This document shows, one piece after another, positions 1 through 9,009 of a stretch of 64,000 bases of DNA. Origin of the DNA: Streptomyces sp. SN-593 (GTDB lineage: Bacteria > Actinomycetota > Actinomycetes > Streptomycetales > Streptomycetaceae); the NCBI RefSeq assembly GCF_016756395.1, contig NZ_AP018365.1, forward strand, positions 4,005,001-4,069,000, read 5' to 3'. The position numbers were made by a program, and so were the translations under genes. The notes beneath the pieces are model-generated. The model was not told the origin of the DNA, made no database searches, and saw only the letters and a program-made list of their open reading frames with translations. Numbering within the stretch: position 1 is the stretch's first letter; each line of letters opens with the position of its first letter.

Positions 1-108
1 CGTGAGGAGAGCGCGGTAAAACTTAGCAGCAGGCCGAAGGACGGCGGGAGTTGCCGAGGACGCGACTCGGCGGCTGCGAATGCGGCGCTCCTAGCCGAGG
101 CGTGATGT

Positions 109-300
109 AGCGCGGGCGGTGTCCTGTCGGTCTACCCGCACGGAACGACGTACCCGGGCACCGCGAACCTCAACTGGGCCGCCGGCCAGACCGCTTCGAA
201 CCTCACGGTGGTACCGCTGACCGACGGCAAGATCGCCGTCAACAACGGCAGCACGGCCTCCGCCGACCTCTTCGCCGACGTCGTCGGCTACTACCGCCGG
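109..300 (+). pseudogene. Remnant of a secreted repeat/anchor-type protein
   Basis: In this frame a TGA at 103 is followed by an open stretch reading VLSVYPHGTTYPGT, then NLNWAAGQTASNL, and ending DLFADVVGYYRR. This is the pattern of the C-terminal beta-rich repeat found in many Streptomyces secreted proteins, where similar segments end in ADVAGYY. There is no start codon or signal peptide upstream. After residue 64 (about base 300) the recognisable sequence stops, although the frame stays open to 741. I read it as a 5'-truncated, decayed gene fragment. Bases 1-108 and 301-587 hold nothing I can identify. Confidence 0.55.
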
Positions 301-587
301 TACGGCACCGCCGCCGTCATCGTGCCCCACGCCGTCCGTCTCGGGGCAGCCTCCGCACTGCCCGCTCGGGGTCACGGTAGGACGTTCGCGCCGGCGACGC
401 GCGGGGTGATCTCGACGGGGGGCTGCGCGCTCCTCCGTGTCCGCCCTGCGGCGTGGGGTGGAACGCCTCGGCGATCTTCGAGGTACGGGCAGGGAAGTCC
501 CCGCCACACCCGTGTGGGACGCATGCCCAAGCGAGGCTGCGGCCGTCGCCGATGTCCTCGCCGGGAGTCGGGTCTCCCGGGGCCCGT

Positions 588-1931
588 TCAGAACAGTTCC
601 AGCCCTCCGCCGCTGGTGTCCTCGATGACCGGCCGGAACTCGGCGGGGAGGCCGTCCAGGCGGTCGGGGCCGGCTGCGGCGGCCACGGCGGGGGCCGTCT
701 CGGTCAGCCAGGCACGAAACCGCTCGGCGGCGTCGCGGTAGCCGACTCGCGCCAGGACACGGTGCTCGCCAGCGGGGCAGAAGTCGACGGCGACGGTGAA
801 CAGGCAGGAACGGGGAGCGTTCTGACTGCCCGTCCAGGACACGCGCAGGACACCGCAGGGCGTGCGCCCGCGGGCAGCGGGGTGGGTCGGGCGCAGCGAT
901 CGGCAGGCTGTGTGAGCGGTCCATGCGGCGAGGTGCGGCAGGGGCAGGGTGGTGCGGGCGCGGCAGCCGGGACAGCGGTGCCAGTGGCGGAGCCAGTCGT
1001 CGGCGTCGGTGTGGAACAGGCGGTCGTAGCGGTTCGCCACGCGGATGTCGTTGCTGTAGAGGTGGTCGGGACGTTCCTGTGTGTTGCAGGACTGGCAGAC
1101 GGGGGCGCGGACGTAGCCGTGTTCGTGGCAGTGGTCGAGCACGGTGGCGGGCGCGGCGCGGCAGACGGCGCACGCCCACTCGGCCACCTTCCGGGAGGTA
1201 CCGGGCTTCCTGCTGAGCACCGAGTACAGCCTGCCTTCCAGTTCCTTGGTGTACGGCCGGAGGGAGGCGGTGGGGCTCTCAGGGCCCGTCGTCCGCCGAC
1301 CGCCCGCCTCGTCGGCCGGCCGGGGGTGGGAGGGCGGCCCGGTGATGGCCGCGCTCCCCCGGCGGGTCCGCGCGGCCTGCGTCCACTGCCTCTCGGCGTG
1401 CTCGGCCGCGTCCAGCAGCCTGACCACAGCGCGCGGCAGCCACCACGTGCGGTGCGTCCCGTCGCGGGTCCGCTCCACGAGCACGTGTCGCCAGTCGATT
1501 CCCGCCAGGGGGTGGGGCCGGCCGGCTCCGTGTCCTGCCACCCGGTCAGGGCAGCCCGGCTCCTGCAGTTCCGCCGCGACGCGCCGGCGCCAAAGCAGCG
1601 GCGCCTCCTCGGTGTTCTCCCGTCTCGGCGCCCCACGAAGCGGACCGACACGCACCAGGTCCCGCGGATCCATCGCCACCGCGTGCAGTTCCGCTGCCGC
1701 CCGGCGCACCTCGGCCTCCGGCACACTCCACCGACCGCCGCTCGCCCTCACCGTCGCCACCACATGGCGACCCAGCAGGACGTACCCCACCCGATCACGA
1801 GCAGGAGAGCCGGTGAACGCCCCGGCAGCCGTCGGCACCGCACTGTCGGCCGTCAGATCGACCCACAGAGCGTCCGCGGCGGCCATGGTGATCAGGCCGC
1901 CGGTGCGACCGGGGGTGACACGCTCCGACAT
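588..1931 (-). CDS. Endonuclease VII-like HNH domain protein
   Basis: This 447-residue protein has a central zinc/HNH module: CAVC, then LDHCHEHGYVRAPVCQSCN about 10 residues later. That is the arrangement of the recombination endonuclease VII (phage T4 gp49) family: paired Cys-x2-Cys zinc ligands around a DHCH catalytic element and a terminal Asn. The flanks (residues 1-240 and 330-447) resemble nothing I recognise; a second CPGC pair lies near residue 317. There is no signal peptide, so it is probably cytoplasmic. The ATG at 1931 has no convincing ribosome binding site. The gene stands alone between a decayed fragment and an M48 protease. A phage-derived or defence-related nuclease is plausible but inferred; only the zinc/HNH core is well supported. 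Confidence 0.75.
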   Translation of the reverse strand: MSERVTPGRTGGLITMAAADALWVDLTADSAVPTAAGAFTGSPARDRVGYVLLGRHVVATVRASGGRWSVPEAEVRRAAAELHAVAMDPRDLVRVGPLRGAPRRENTEEAPLLWRRRVAAELQEPGCPDRVAGHGAGRPHPLAGIDWRHVLVERTRDGTHRTWWLPRAVVRLLDAAEHAERQWTQAARTRRGSAAITGPPSHPRPADEAGGRRTTGPESPTASLRPYTKELEGRLYSVLSRKPGTSRKVAEWACAVCRAAPATVLDHCHEHGYVRAPVCQSCNTQERPDHLYSNDIRVANRYDRLFHTDADDWLRHWHRCPGCRARTTLPLPHLAAWTAHTACRSLRPTHPAARGRTPCGVLRVSWTGSQNAPRSCLFTVAVDFCPAGEHRVLARVGYRDAAERFRAWLTETAPAVAAAAGPDRLDGLPAEFRPVIEDTSGGGLELF

Positions 1932-2191
1932 GACGAAAGGTTAGCGGCCTCCAGCGCGGCAACGGGCCCCCGTCGCTTCGTTCAGCCCGGCCGCCGCCCC
2001 CAACTGCCCTTTCCGGAGCCCTTCCTGGGTCCTTCGGGGCCCTTCCGGGGCCTTCCCGGGCTTCTGGTTCGTCACCGCCTCCGGCGGCCGAACCGGTTCC
2101 TCGCGGTCTCAGCCGTGGTTGGACCTGGGTACAATCCGCGGTCGTCGTCGGCTCTCTCGGGCCGACCGGGTCCTGTGGGGGGAACCTTCCG

Positions 2192-3829
2192 ATGTCGCTC
2201 CGTCTCCGTGCCGTCCGCGCGCTCGTCCTGCTGGTCGGCTTCTACCTGATGGGGGCGGTGCTGCTGGCGGCCATGGCCGTCTTCGACTGGCTCGCGGTGA
2301 CACGGCTGTTCTCCCGCGTGGTCGAGTTCCAGGGCGCGGTACTGGCCGTCACCGCCCTGGTGGCCGTGGCGATCCTGCGGGGGATGTTCAGCTTCCTGCG
2401 GGCCGGGCGCCTCGGCCCGGTTCCGCACGCCGTACCGGTCACGCCGGAAGAGCAACCCGAGCTGTGGGAACAGGTGAACGCGGCGGCAGAGGCTTCGGGG
2501 GAGGCGCCGCCGGACGAGCTCTACCTGACGGCCGAGGTCAACGCGGGGGTCGCCGAGCAGAGCCGTCTGCTGGGGCTGCTTCCCGGACGGCGCCGCATGC
2601 TGCTGGGAGTGCCGCTGCTCGCCGGGTTGACCGTCCCGCGGCTGCGTGCCGTCCTCGCCCACGAGTTCGGGCACTACGCCAACCTCGACGCCCGGCTCGG
2701 CGGCGTCACCATGCGCGGTCGGCAGGCGGTCCTGCACACGGTGAAGGTGTTCAGCCAGGGCACCACCCGGCTGCACTACGTGATCGGCTCCCTGTACGTC
2801 GGCTACGCCCGGATGTTCCTTCGCACCTCGCAGTCCATGGCCCGCCACCAGGAGCTGGCCGCCGACCAGTTGGCCGCCCGGCACGCGGGTCGGGACGCGA
2901 CGGCCGCCGCCCTGCGCGCCCTCCCGGTCCTGCACGCCGCCCACGCCCATTATCTGGAGGCGTACGCCGGGATGGGCGGACCGCTGGGTGCGCTGCCGCC
3001 GGTGGGCGAGATCCACGGAGGTTTCCGGCGGCTGATCGCCGCCCGCCCCGGTGAGCGGCTCGCGGCTCTCTCCGCCGGGCAGCGGCCGCCGCGGCCGCAC
3101 CGGTACAACTCGCATCCCCCGACCGCCGAGCGCCTCGCCGCGATCGAGAAGCTGCCCTCCGATGACCGGGACGACGTGTCGGCCGACGACCCGGCCGCGC
3201 TCACCCTGCTGCGCGACCCGGACCGGTTGTTCGCCGCGTTGGAGGCGCGCACCCTGACGCCGGGTGCGGCGGCGTTGCGGCGGTTGAGCTGGGACGACCT
3301 CGTCATGGCCCGCGCGGTCGCCGACGCCGAGGGCTGGTCCCGGCCGCTGCGGCTCGCCGTGGCCCGGGCACTGCGCACGGCGGCGCAGGGCACCGCGGTC
3401 CGGGGCACCGACAAAACGCCCGCAGGCCGAGGTGCCAGGGCACGAGACGCGGCACTGGAGGGGGAGGGGACGGACACCGGGTTGCCCGGCTTGGAAGAGG
3501 TACTCGACGCGTTCGACGGCGGCCTGCTGTGGATGGACGTCGCCGACCGCATGCCCAAGCCGCCCCAGGCCGCACGGCTGACCGGGGCGTCGGCCCGCAA
3601 CTTCATCCGGCCGAGGATCTTCGACGGACTCGCGGGCATGGTCCATCTGCGCCTCGCCTCGACCGGCCAGGCCACCCCGGACATCGCGTGGTCGGGGCGG
3701 CCCGGCCTCGCCCTGCCCGCGGAGTGGGAGAAGGGCATGGACGACGCACTGGACGCGGCCGTCGCCGACGTGCCCGACACCGCGCCCCTGCGCGCCCTGC
3801 TCGGAGGAACCCCCGGCCCGTCCGCGTGA
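2192..3829 (+). CDS. M48 family membrane metalloprotease
   Basis: This 545-residue protein has the zinc metalloprotease motif HEFGH at residues 157-161, in the context VLAHEFGHYANLDA. About 60 residues later HQELAADQLAA supplies the expected third zinc ligand (Glu). Two hydrophobic segments at the N-terminus (about 10-30 and 45-62) anchor it in the membrane. This is the layout of peptidase M48 (HtpX/Ste24-like) proteins, which degrade membrane or misfolded proteins. The C-terminal 250 residues are not typical of HtpX and may be specific to actinobacteria. The ATG at 2192 follows a GGGGGGAA sequence. It stands alone, upstream of a convergent oxidoreductase gene. Confidence 0.9.
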   Translation: MSLRLRAVRALVLLVGFYLMGAVLLAAMAVFDWLAVTRLFSRVVEFQGAVLAVTALVAVAILRGMFSFLRAGRLGPVPHAVPVTPEEQPELWEQVNAAAEASGEAPPDELYLTAEVNAGVAEQSRLLGLLPGRRRMLLGVPLLAGLTVPRLRAVLAHEFGHYANLDARLGGVTMRGRQAVLHTVKVFSQGTTRLHYVIGSLYVGYARMFLRTSQSMARHQELAADQLAARHAGRDATAAALRALPVLHAAHAHYLEAYAGMGGPLGALPPVGEIHGGFRRLIAARPGERLAALSAGQRPPRPHRYNSHPPTAERLAAIEKLPSDDRDDVSADDPAALTLLRDPDRLFAALEARTLTPGAAALRRLSWDDLVMARAVADAEGWSRPLRLAVARALRTAAQGTAVRGTDKTPAGRGARARDAALEGEGTDTGLPGLEEVLDAFDGGLLWMDVADRMPKPPQAARLTGASARNFIRPRIFDGLAGMVHLRLASTGQATPDIAWSGRPGLALPAEWEKGMDDALDAAVADVPDTAPLRALLGGTPGPSA

Positions 3830-3877
3830 CCACCGGACCCTGGTTCCGCAGGGCCCGCCCGGTCGGACGGAACGGCG

Positions 3878-4021
3878 GTCAGGACGGGGCGGACGTCAGG
3901 ACGGGGCGGGCGGGGCGGAGGGGCCGCCCGGTCGGGCGGACGTCAGGACGGGGCGGACGTCAGGACGGGGCGGACGGGGCGGAGGGGCCGCCCGGTCGGG
4001 CGGACGTCAGGACGGGGCGGA
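3878..4021. repeat. 64-bp tandem repeat, two units plus partial third
   Basis: A 64-bp unit at 3878-3941 is repeated at 3942-4005 with a single mismatch, followed by the first 16 bases of a third unit (4006-4021). Within each unit the short sequence gtcaggacggggcgg itself occurs twice. The array lies between two convergent genes and its right end overlaps the last codons and stop of the FAD oxidoreductase. Confidence 0.9.
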
Positions 4022-5392
4022 GGGGGCGATGTTCTGGTTGGCGTGGAAGAAGTTGCCGGGGTCGTAGGTCCGCTTGACGTCCGCGAGCCGGTCGTAGTGG
4101 TCCCGGTACGTGGCCCTGACCCGGCCCTGGCTCTCGCCGGTGCCCATGAAGTTGACGTAGCCGCCGCCCATCGAGTGCGGGTGCAGCGCCTCCCAGTACT
4201 CCACGCACCACTGCCTGATCGCCTCGGCGTTGGCCGGGTCCGGGTCGATGCCCGCGACGATCCCCGACCACACCGCGTCCCGGTAGGCCCACGCCGTGTC
4301 CCCCGGGGCCACCTGGTGCGCGGCACCGTCCACCGGGTACAGGTGCATCGTCGACAGGCCGGTCGGCAGCCGCTGCGCGTACTCGGCGTGCACCTCGACG
4401 GCCTCGTCCGTGATGCGGTCGAAGAAGTCCCCGCGCCAGTACCACTGCAACCCGGCCGGCATCAGCTCGTCGAACATCGACTGCACCACGGGGTAAGGCA
4501 TCCGGGCGGTGAAGCGGAAGCCGGGCGGCCCGGGCTCGTCCACCGCCGCGAGCGCCTTCTCCGCGCCCGCCGGCTCACCGGTCACGCACCACACGACACC
4601 GCACATCTTCCGCCCGTGGATCTCCTCGGGGAAGGGCGGGGCCGGCGGCACGGTCAGCTCCGCGAAGAAGCCGTTGACGTCGTTCGGCGCCTGCGGCAGG
4701 AACTCGCGGTACCAGCGCAGCACCTCCCGGATGCGGTCCAGCGGCCACAGGGTGATCCCGAGGAGGACGGTGTCCACGGGGTGCAGGCCGAAGGTGAACG
4801 AGGTGACGACCCCGAAGTTCCCGCCGCCGCCCCGCAGCGCCCAGAACAGGTCCGGGTGGTCACGCTCGTTCGCGGTGACGAACTCGCCGTCGGCCAGCAC
4901 GACGTCGGCGGACAGCAGGCTGTCCGCCGTCAGGCCGTACTTGCGGGTGAGGTGGCCGTGTCCGCCGCCCAGCGTCAGACCCGCCACCCCGGTCGTCGAC
5001 ACGATCCCGGCCGGCACGCCCAGGCCGAAGGCGTGCGCGGCGTGGTCGAGGTCCGCCAGGACGCTCCCTCCGGCGACCTGGGCGGTCCGTTCCACCGGGT
5101 CGACGCGCACCGCGCGCATCGGCGACAGGTCGACCGTGACACCGTCGTCCACCAGGCACAGTCCGGGGCCGCTGTGCGCGCCGCCGCGCACCGCGATCTC
5201 CAGTCCCGCCTCGCGGACCGCGGTGACCGCGTCGCGTACGTCCCCCGCGTCCCGGCACCGCACCACGGCGGCCGGCCGCCGGTCGATCATCGCGTTGTAG
5301 GCCCTGCGGGCCTCGTCGTACGCGGCGTCCTCGGCGGTGATGACCGGGCCGCGCAGCGCCGTCCGTATCCCCTGAAGCGTCGTGCCGTCCAT
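4007..5392 (-). CDS. FAD-linked oxidoreductase, berberine-bridge type
   Basis: This 461-residue flavoprotein has a PCMH FAD-binding domain (about 40-210) with VRGGAHSGPG, in which His73 is the expected covalent FAD attachment residue, and TGVAGLTLGGGHGHL. The C-terminal BBE domain ends DPGNFFHANQNI. The second (cysteinyl) attachment site of bicovalent members is missing: the stretch before the glycine motif reads VSTTGVAG rather than a Cys-containing version. I therefore expect mono-covalent FAD. Family members oxidise sugars, alkaloids or polyketide alcohols; the substrate here is unknown. I chose the ATG at 5392 because GAGGAG precedes it and homology begins just after; the frame stays open much further upstream. 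No signal peptide. The stop lies in the 64-bp repeat array. Confidence 0.9.
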   Translation of the reverse strand: MDGTTLQGIRTALRGPVITAEDAAYDEARRAYNAMIDRRPAAVVRCRDAGDVRDAVTAVREAGLEIAVRGGAHSGPGLCLVDDGVTVDLSPMRAVRVDPVERTAQVAGGSVLADLDHAAHAFGLGVPAGIVSTTGVAGLTLGGGHGHLTRKYGLTADSLLSADVVLADGEFVTANERDHPDLFWALRGGGGNFGVVTSFTFGLHPVDTVLLGITLWPLDRIREVLRWYREFLPQAPNDVNGFFAELTVPPAPPFPEEIHGRKMCGVVWCVTGEPAGAEKALAAVDEPGPPGFRFTARMPYPVVQSMFDELMPAGLQWYWRGDFFDRITDEAVEVHAEYAQRLPTGLSTMHLYPVDGAAHQVAPGDTAWAYRDAVWSGIVAGIDPDPANAEAIRQWCVEYWEALHPHSMGGGYVNFMGTGESQGRVRATYRDHYDRLADVKRTYDPGNFFHANQNIAPSAPS

Positions 5393-5857
5393 GACGAACT
5401 CCTCGCGGGGGCGCGATGACGGTCGGTGACCGGCCCCGCCCTTCCGGCCGGCCGGTGCGACGGCGCCCCCGCAGGGCCGCACAGCCACCCGAGGCCGCGG
5501 AGCCACTGTTTCCAGCCTCTCGCCACCCGGCCCCGCCCGCATCCCGGCGCCGCCCCGTCCCGGTCCCACTCCTCCCGGCCCCGCTCCTCCCGGCCCCGCC
5601 CGCATCCCGGCGCCGGCGCACCGAGGCACCCCTCCGCGTCCGCGTCCACCTCCGCGTCCACCCGACCGGTGGTCCGCGGGAACAGCCGGCCCGGCCTGCA
5701 CGGTTGCACGGGTCGGGGAACCGGCGCCGCACGGGCGGGGGAACGCGGAGGCCGCGCGGTCGCCCGGCCCGCCGGGTCCAGAAGCCCGGGCCCCGACATC
5801 GTGGTGCGCCCGTTCCATACTTCGGACCAAGACGTATTCCAACAGGAGGACTCCTTC
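5393..5857. other. Divergent intergenic region with short direct repeats
   Basis: This 465-bp gap separates the divergent oxidoreductase and PIG-L genes. A 26-bp C-rich sequence at 5527-5552 recurs exactly at 5590-5615, and ctcctcccggccccgc is repeated between them. I see no convincing gene. Promoters for both flanking genes must lie here, but I cannot assign -35/-10 boxes with confidence. Confidence 0.6.
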
Positions 5858-6691
5858 ATGACCGACCGGCCCTTGACGCTCATGGCAGTGCACGCCCACC
5901 CCGACGACGAGGCCACCGGAACCGGAGGAGTCCTCGCGCGGTACGCGGCGGAGGGCGTCCGCACGGTTCTCGTGACATGTACCGACGGCGGTTGCGGGGA
6001 CGGACCGGAAGGGGTCAAGCCGGGTGCCCCCGGGCACGATCCGGTGGCGGTCACCTCGATGCGCCGGCGGGAACTCGACGCGAGCTGCGAGGTCCTGAAG
6101 ATCAGCGAGCTGGAGACGCTGGACTACGCCGACTCCGGGATGATGGGCTGGCCGAGCAACGACGCCCCCGGGTCCTTCTGGCGGACCCCGGTCGAGGAAG
6201 GCGCCGCCCGACTCGCGGAACTCATGCGGCACTACCGGCCCGACGTGGTCGTCACCTACGACGAGAACGGCTTCTACGGCCACCCCGACCACATCCAGGC
6301 CCACCGCATCACGATGGCGGCGCTGGAGATGACCGGGCTGACGCCGAAGGTGTACTGGACCACGATGCCCCGCTCGATGATGCAGCGGTTCGGCGAGGTC
6401 ATGCGCGAGTTCGGGGAGGAGATGCCCGAACCGGATCCCGCCGAGGCCGCCGCGATGGCCGAGATCGGCCTCCCCGACGACGAGATCACCACGTGGGTGG
6501 ACACCACCGCGTTCAGCGGTCAGAAGTTCGACGCGCTGGCCGCGCACGCCAGCCAGGGCGAGAACATCTTCTTCCTCAAGATGGGCAGGGAGAGGTTCGG
6601 CGAGTTGATGGGCGTGGAGACCTTCCTCCGGGTCCGGGACACCACCGGCGCGGCCGTACCCGAGAACGACCTCTTCGCCGGTCTGCGCTGA
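5858..6691 (+). CDS. PIG-L family (LmbE-like) deacetylase
   Basis: This 277-residue protein carries the zinc-binding PIG-L signature: AHPDDEATG near the N-terminus (residues 12-20) and GHPDH in the middle (NGFYGHPDHIQAH). The family includes the mycothiol enzymes MshB and Mca and antibiotic N-deacetylases, all zinc-dependent amide hydrolases acting on N-acyl sugar groups. Actinobacteria make mycothiol, so an MshB/Mca-like role is possible, but the sequence alone does not settle the substrate. The start at 5858 has an AGGAGGA seven bases upstream; the frame is open further upstream but lacks family similarity there. It is monocistronic. Confidence 0.9.
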   Translation: MTDRPLTLMAVHAHPDDEATGTGGVLARYAAEGVRTVLVTCTDGGCGDGPEGVKPGAPGHDPVAVTSMRRRELDASCEVLKISELETLDYADSGMMGWPSNDAPGSFWRTPVEEGAARLAELMRHYRPDVVVTYDENGFYGHPDHIQAHRITMAALEMTGLTPKVYWTTMPRSMMQRFGEVMREFGEEMPEPDPAEAAAMAEIGLPDDEITTWVDTTAFSGQKFDALAAHASQGENIFFLKMGRERFGELMGVETFLRVRDTTGAAVPENDLFAGLR

Positions 6692-6730
6692 CCCGCCCGC
6701 CGCCACGGTGTCGGCGCGGGTCGCCGAACG

Positions 6731-7157
6731 GTGGTGACGCAGGCGAGCGAGGGCGTTCCGGGGGCGCCGGAGGCGTGGGACCAGTTCGGGGACGCCACGG
6801 CGAGCGCGGACCTGGACGGCGACGGCTACGCGGACCTGATCGTGGGGACTCCCGAGGAGGGCGTGGGCGACACCGCGGGACGCGGCACCGTCAACGTCGT
6901 CCGGGGCGGTCCGAACGGGCTTTCCGGCGGCGGCACCCTGTCCGCCCCCTCCGGGTACGGAGCCGGGCGGACGTCATGCATGTTCGGCGCGTCGCTGGCG
7001 GTCGGCGACGTCGACGGCGACGGCACGTCCGAGCTGTTCTGGCTGCCGGGCCTCACGGACGGCGCCCTCACGCGGCCCCACCGCGGGAGTGACCTCGCTC
7101 GACGCCTCCCAGCCGGGCCTCGGCTTCTCCTTCACCAGCCCGCACAGCGCCGAATGA
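6731..7157 (+). pseudogene. FG-GAP (integrin-like) repeat protein fragment
   Basis: The frame from 6731 encodes ADLDGDGYADLIVGTPEE and, later, AVGDVDGDGTSELF, both typical calcium-binding FG-GAP blades of secreted Streptomyces beta-propeller proteins. There is no signal peptide and the first repeat begins abruptly. Around 7080 the frame loses sense, while another frame continues with GVTSLDASQPGLGFSF and stops at 7157. I conclude that the gene is truncated at the 5' end and frameshifted near its 3' end. The wild-type protein would normally hold several more blades. Confidence 0.7.
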
Positions 7158-7213
7158 CCTCCGCCACGGACGCGCCCCGGCGGCTCGGCGGGGGCCGGGG
7201 CCGACCCCGACAC

Positions 7214-7252
7214 GGCGGAGGACCCCGCCCGTAGAGGGTGGGGTCCTCCGCC
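7214..7252. terminator. Intergenic hairpin terminator
   Basis: A perfect 13-bp stem pairs 7214-7226 (ggcggaggacccc) with 7240-7252, with a 13-base loop. It lies 24 bp past the stop of the GH16 gene and also downstream of the FG-GAP remnant, so it can serve both strands. Confidence 0.8.
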
Positions 7253-7275
7253 CGAGCCGTTCGGGATCGCCCGGC

Positions 7276-9009
7276 CTACGCCAGGCCGAACTTCTGCGCG
7301 GCCGTGCCGTTGCAGTCCCAGATCTCCAGCCGCGTGCCGTTCGCGGTGGCCCCCGACGGCGAGTCGACGCACCGGCCCGTGGTCGGGTTGGACAGCGAAC
7401 CGTCGGAGTTGGCGACCCAGTTCTGGTAGCCGCCGCCGTTGCACGTGGCCAACTGGAGCTTCGTCCCGTTCGCGTTGACGCCCCCGGCGATGTCCAGGCA
7501 CCGGCCCAGCGTGCGCAGGGTCTGCCCGCTCCAGGTCCACTTCTGGTCGAGGGAGGTCGCCTGCTGGCAGTCCCACAGTTGGACCGCGGTGCCGTCGCCG
7601 CCGGTGTCGTCGCCCGCCACGTCCACGCACTTGCCGCCCGGACCGTAGATCGGGGTGCCGATGGCGTACTGCTGCGCGGCCGAGCCGTTGCAGTCCCAGA
7701 TCTGGAGCCGCGTGCCGTTCGCGGTGGCGCCCGACGGGGAGTCGATGCAGCGGCCCGTGGTCGGGTTCAGCAGCGATCCGTTGGCCTGACGCACCCAGTT
7801 CTGGTAGCCGCCGCCGTTGCAGGTGGCCAACTGGAGCTTCGTGCCGGCCGCGTTGACGCCCCCGGCGATGTCCAGGCACCGGCCCAGGGTCTGGAGGGTC
7901 TGGCCGCTCCACGTCCAGTGCTGGTCCTTGGCCGCCGCCTGGCAGTCCCACAACTGCACCGCGGTGCCGTCGCCGCCGGTGTCGTCGCCCGCCACGTCCA
8001 CGCACTTGCCGCCGGGGCCGGTGATCGTCTGGCCGCTCACGGTGCCGCCACCGCCGCCACCGCCGGTGCCGGGCGCCTTGTTGTAGACGGCGACCGAGTC
8101 GACGACGAGCTTGCCGCCGGAGACGGTGGCCGCGTTCGGGCCGCCGCCGAAGGCCGCCGGGAAGCCGCCGCCCATCGCCAGGTCGTAGATGATGAAGAAC
8201 GGGTGGTCGATCGCGTTGGCCCAGGTCGTGGCGTCCACCTGGTTGGCGTTGACCGTGTAGAAGTTGTTCCCGTCGAGGTAGAACCTCACCTGCTCCGGCG
8301 AGGTCGAGCGGTCGATCTCCACGGCGTAGTCGTGGAAGCCGGTCTGGCAGCCCGAACAGGCGCGCTCGCCCGAGCCGATGCCGGTCGACTCGTTGCACGG
8401 GCCGCCCGGGCTCACCCCGCAGTGGATGGTGCTGAAGTCGGAGCTGCGGCCGTTGATGTCCTCCATGACGTCGATCTCGCCTGAGGTCGGCCAGGTGGTG
8501 CCGGTGCGCAGCGTCGAGCCGAGCATCCAGAACGCCGGCCAGTAGCCCGCGCCGTTGGCGGTGGTGACGTTGGGCTGCTGGAGCACGGACTCCATGCGGA
8601 CCACGCCGCCCGCCGGGGCGCCGAAGGTCGCCGCCTGGGTCTCCACGCGCCCGGACGTCCACCCGCTGCCCGGGTCGGAGCCGGAGTGGTTCGCCTGGAG
8701 CACCAGGTGACCCTGACCGTCGTAGTAGACGTTCGAGGTGCTGTTGGTCATGGTCTCGATCTCACCGGTGCCGAAGCTGCTGCCCGGGCCGGTGTCGTAC
8801 TTCCACAGGCTCTGGTCGATGCCGGTGCCGGACGCGCCGTTGAAGTCGTCGCTCCAGGTGAGGGTGAAGCCCGACGGCGCCGAGGGCACCGTCGCCTCGG
8901 CGTTCGGCGTCATGACGGCGGTGGCGGCCACCATCGCGCCGACGACGGGAACCAGGGTGAACACTCTTTTCCACCAGCCGCGGCGCGGCTTCGCGAGGTG
9001 TGAGCCCAT
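7276..9009 (-). CDS. Secreted GH16 beta-glucanase with two CBM13 domains
   Basis: This 577-residue protein starts with a signal peptide (about 1-40). A GH16 domain (about 45-300) follows, with the active-site motif EIDVME: Glu178 as nucleophile, Asp180, and Glu183 as acid/base. This motif is typical of laminarinase-like endo-beta-1,3-glucanases. A glycine linker leads to two nearly identical ricin-B/CBM13 modules (about 318-440 and 450-577), each with Q-x-W repeats and CVDVAGDDTGGDGTAVQLWD. It is probably exported to cut fungal or plant beta-glucans. I chose the ATG at 9009 because GGAGGT lies eight bases upstream; an ATG eight codons earlier lacks one. The near identity of the two CBM13 units suggests recent internal duplication. 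Confidence 0.93.
   Translation of the reverse strand: MGSHLAKPRRGWWKRVFTLVPVVGAMVAATAVMTPNAEATVPSAPSGFTLTWSDDFNGASGTGIDQSLWKYDTGPGSSFGTGEIETMTNSTSNVYYDGQGHLVLQANHSGSDPGSGWTSGRVETQAATFGAPAGGVVRMESVLQQPNVTTANGAGYWPAFWMLGSTLRTGTTWPTSGEIDVMEDINGRSSDFSTIHCGVSPGGPCNESTGIGSGERACSGCQTGFHDYAVEIDRSTSPEQVRFYLDGNNFYTVNANQVDATTWANAIDHPFFIIYDLAMGGGFPAAFGGGPNAATVSGGKLVVDSVAVYNKAPGTGGGGGGGTVSGQTITGPGGKCVDVAGDDTGGDGTAVQLWDCQAAAKDQHWTWSGQTLQTLGRCLDIAGGVNAAGTKLQLATCNGGGYQNWVRQANGSLLNPTTGRCIDSPSGATANGTRLQIWDCNGSAAQQYAIGTPIYGPGGKCVDVAGDDTGGDGTAVQLWDCQQATSLDQKWTWSGQTLRTLGRCLDIAGGVNANGTKLQLATCNGGGYQNWVANSDGSLSNPTTGRCVDSPSGATANGTRLEIWDCNGTAAQKFGLA

Noticed and set aside
5393..6706. N-terminal extension of the FAD oxidoreductase frame up to 6706
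   Set aside because: The extension is low-complexity, antisense to the PIG-L gene, and the ATG at 5392 has a good ribosome binding site and matches the family start.
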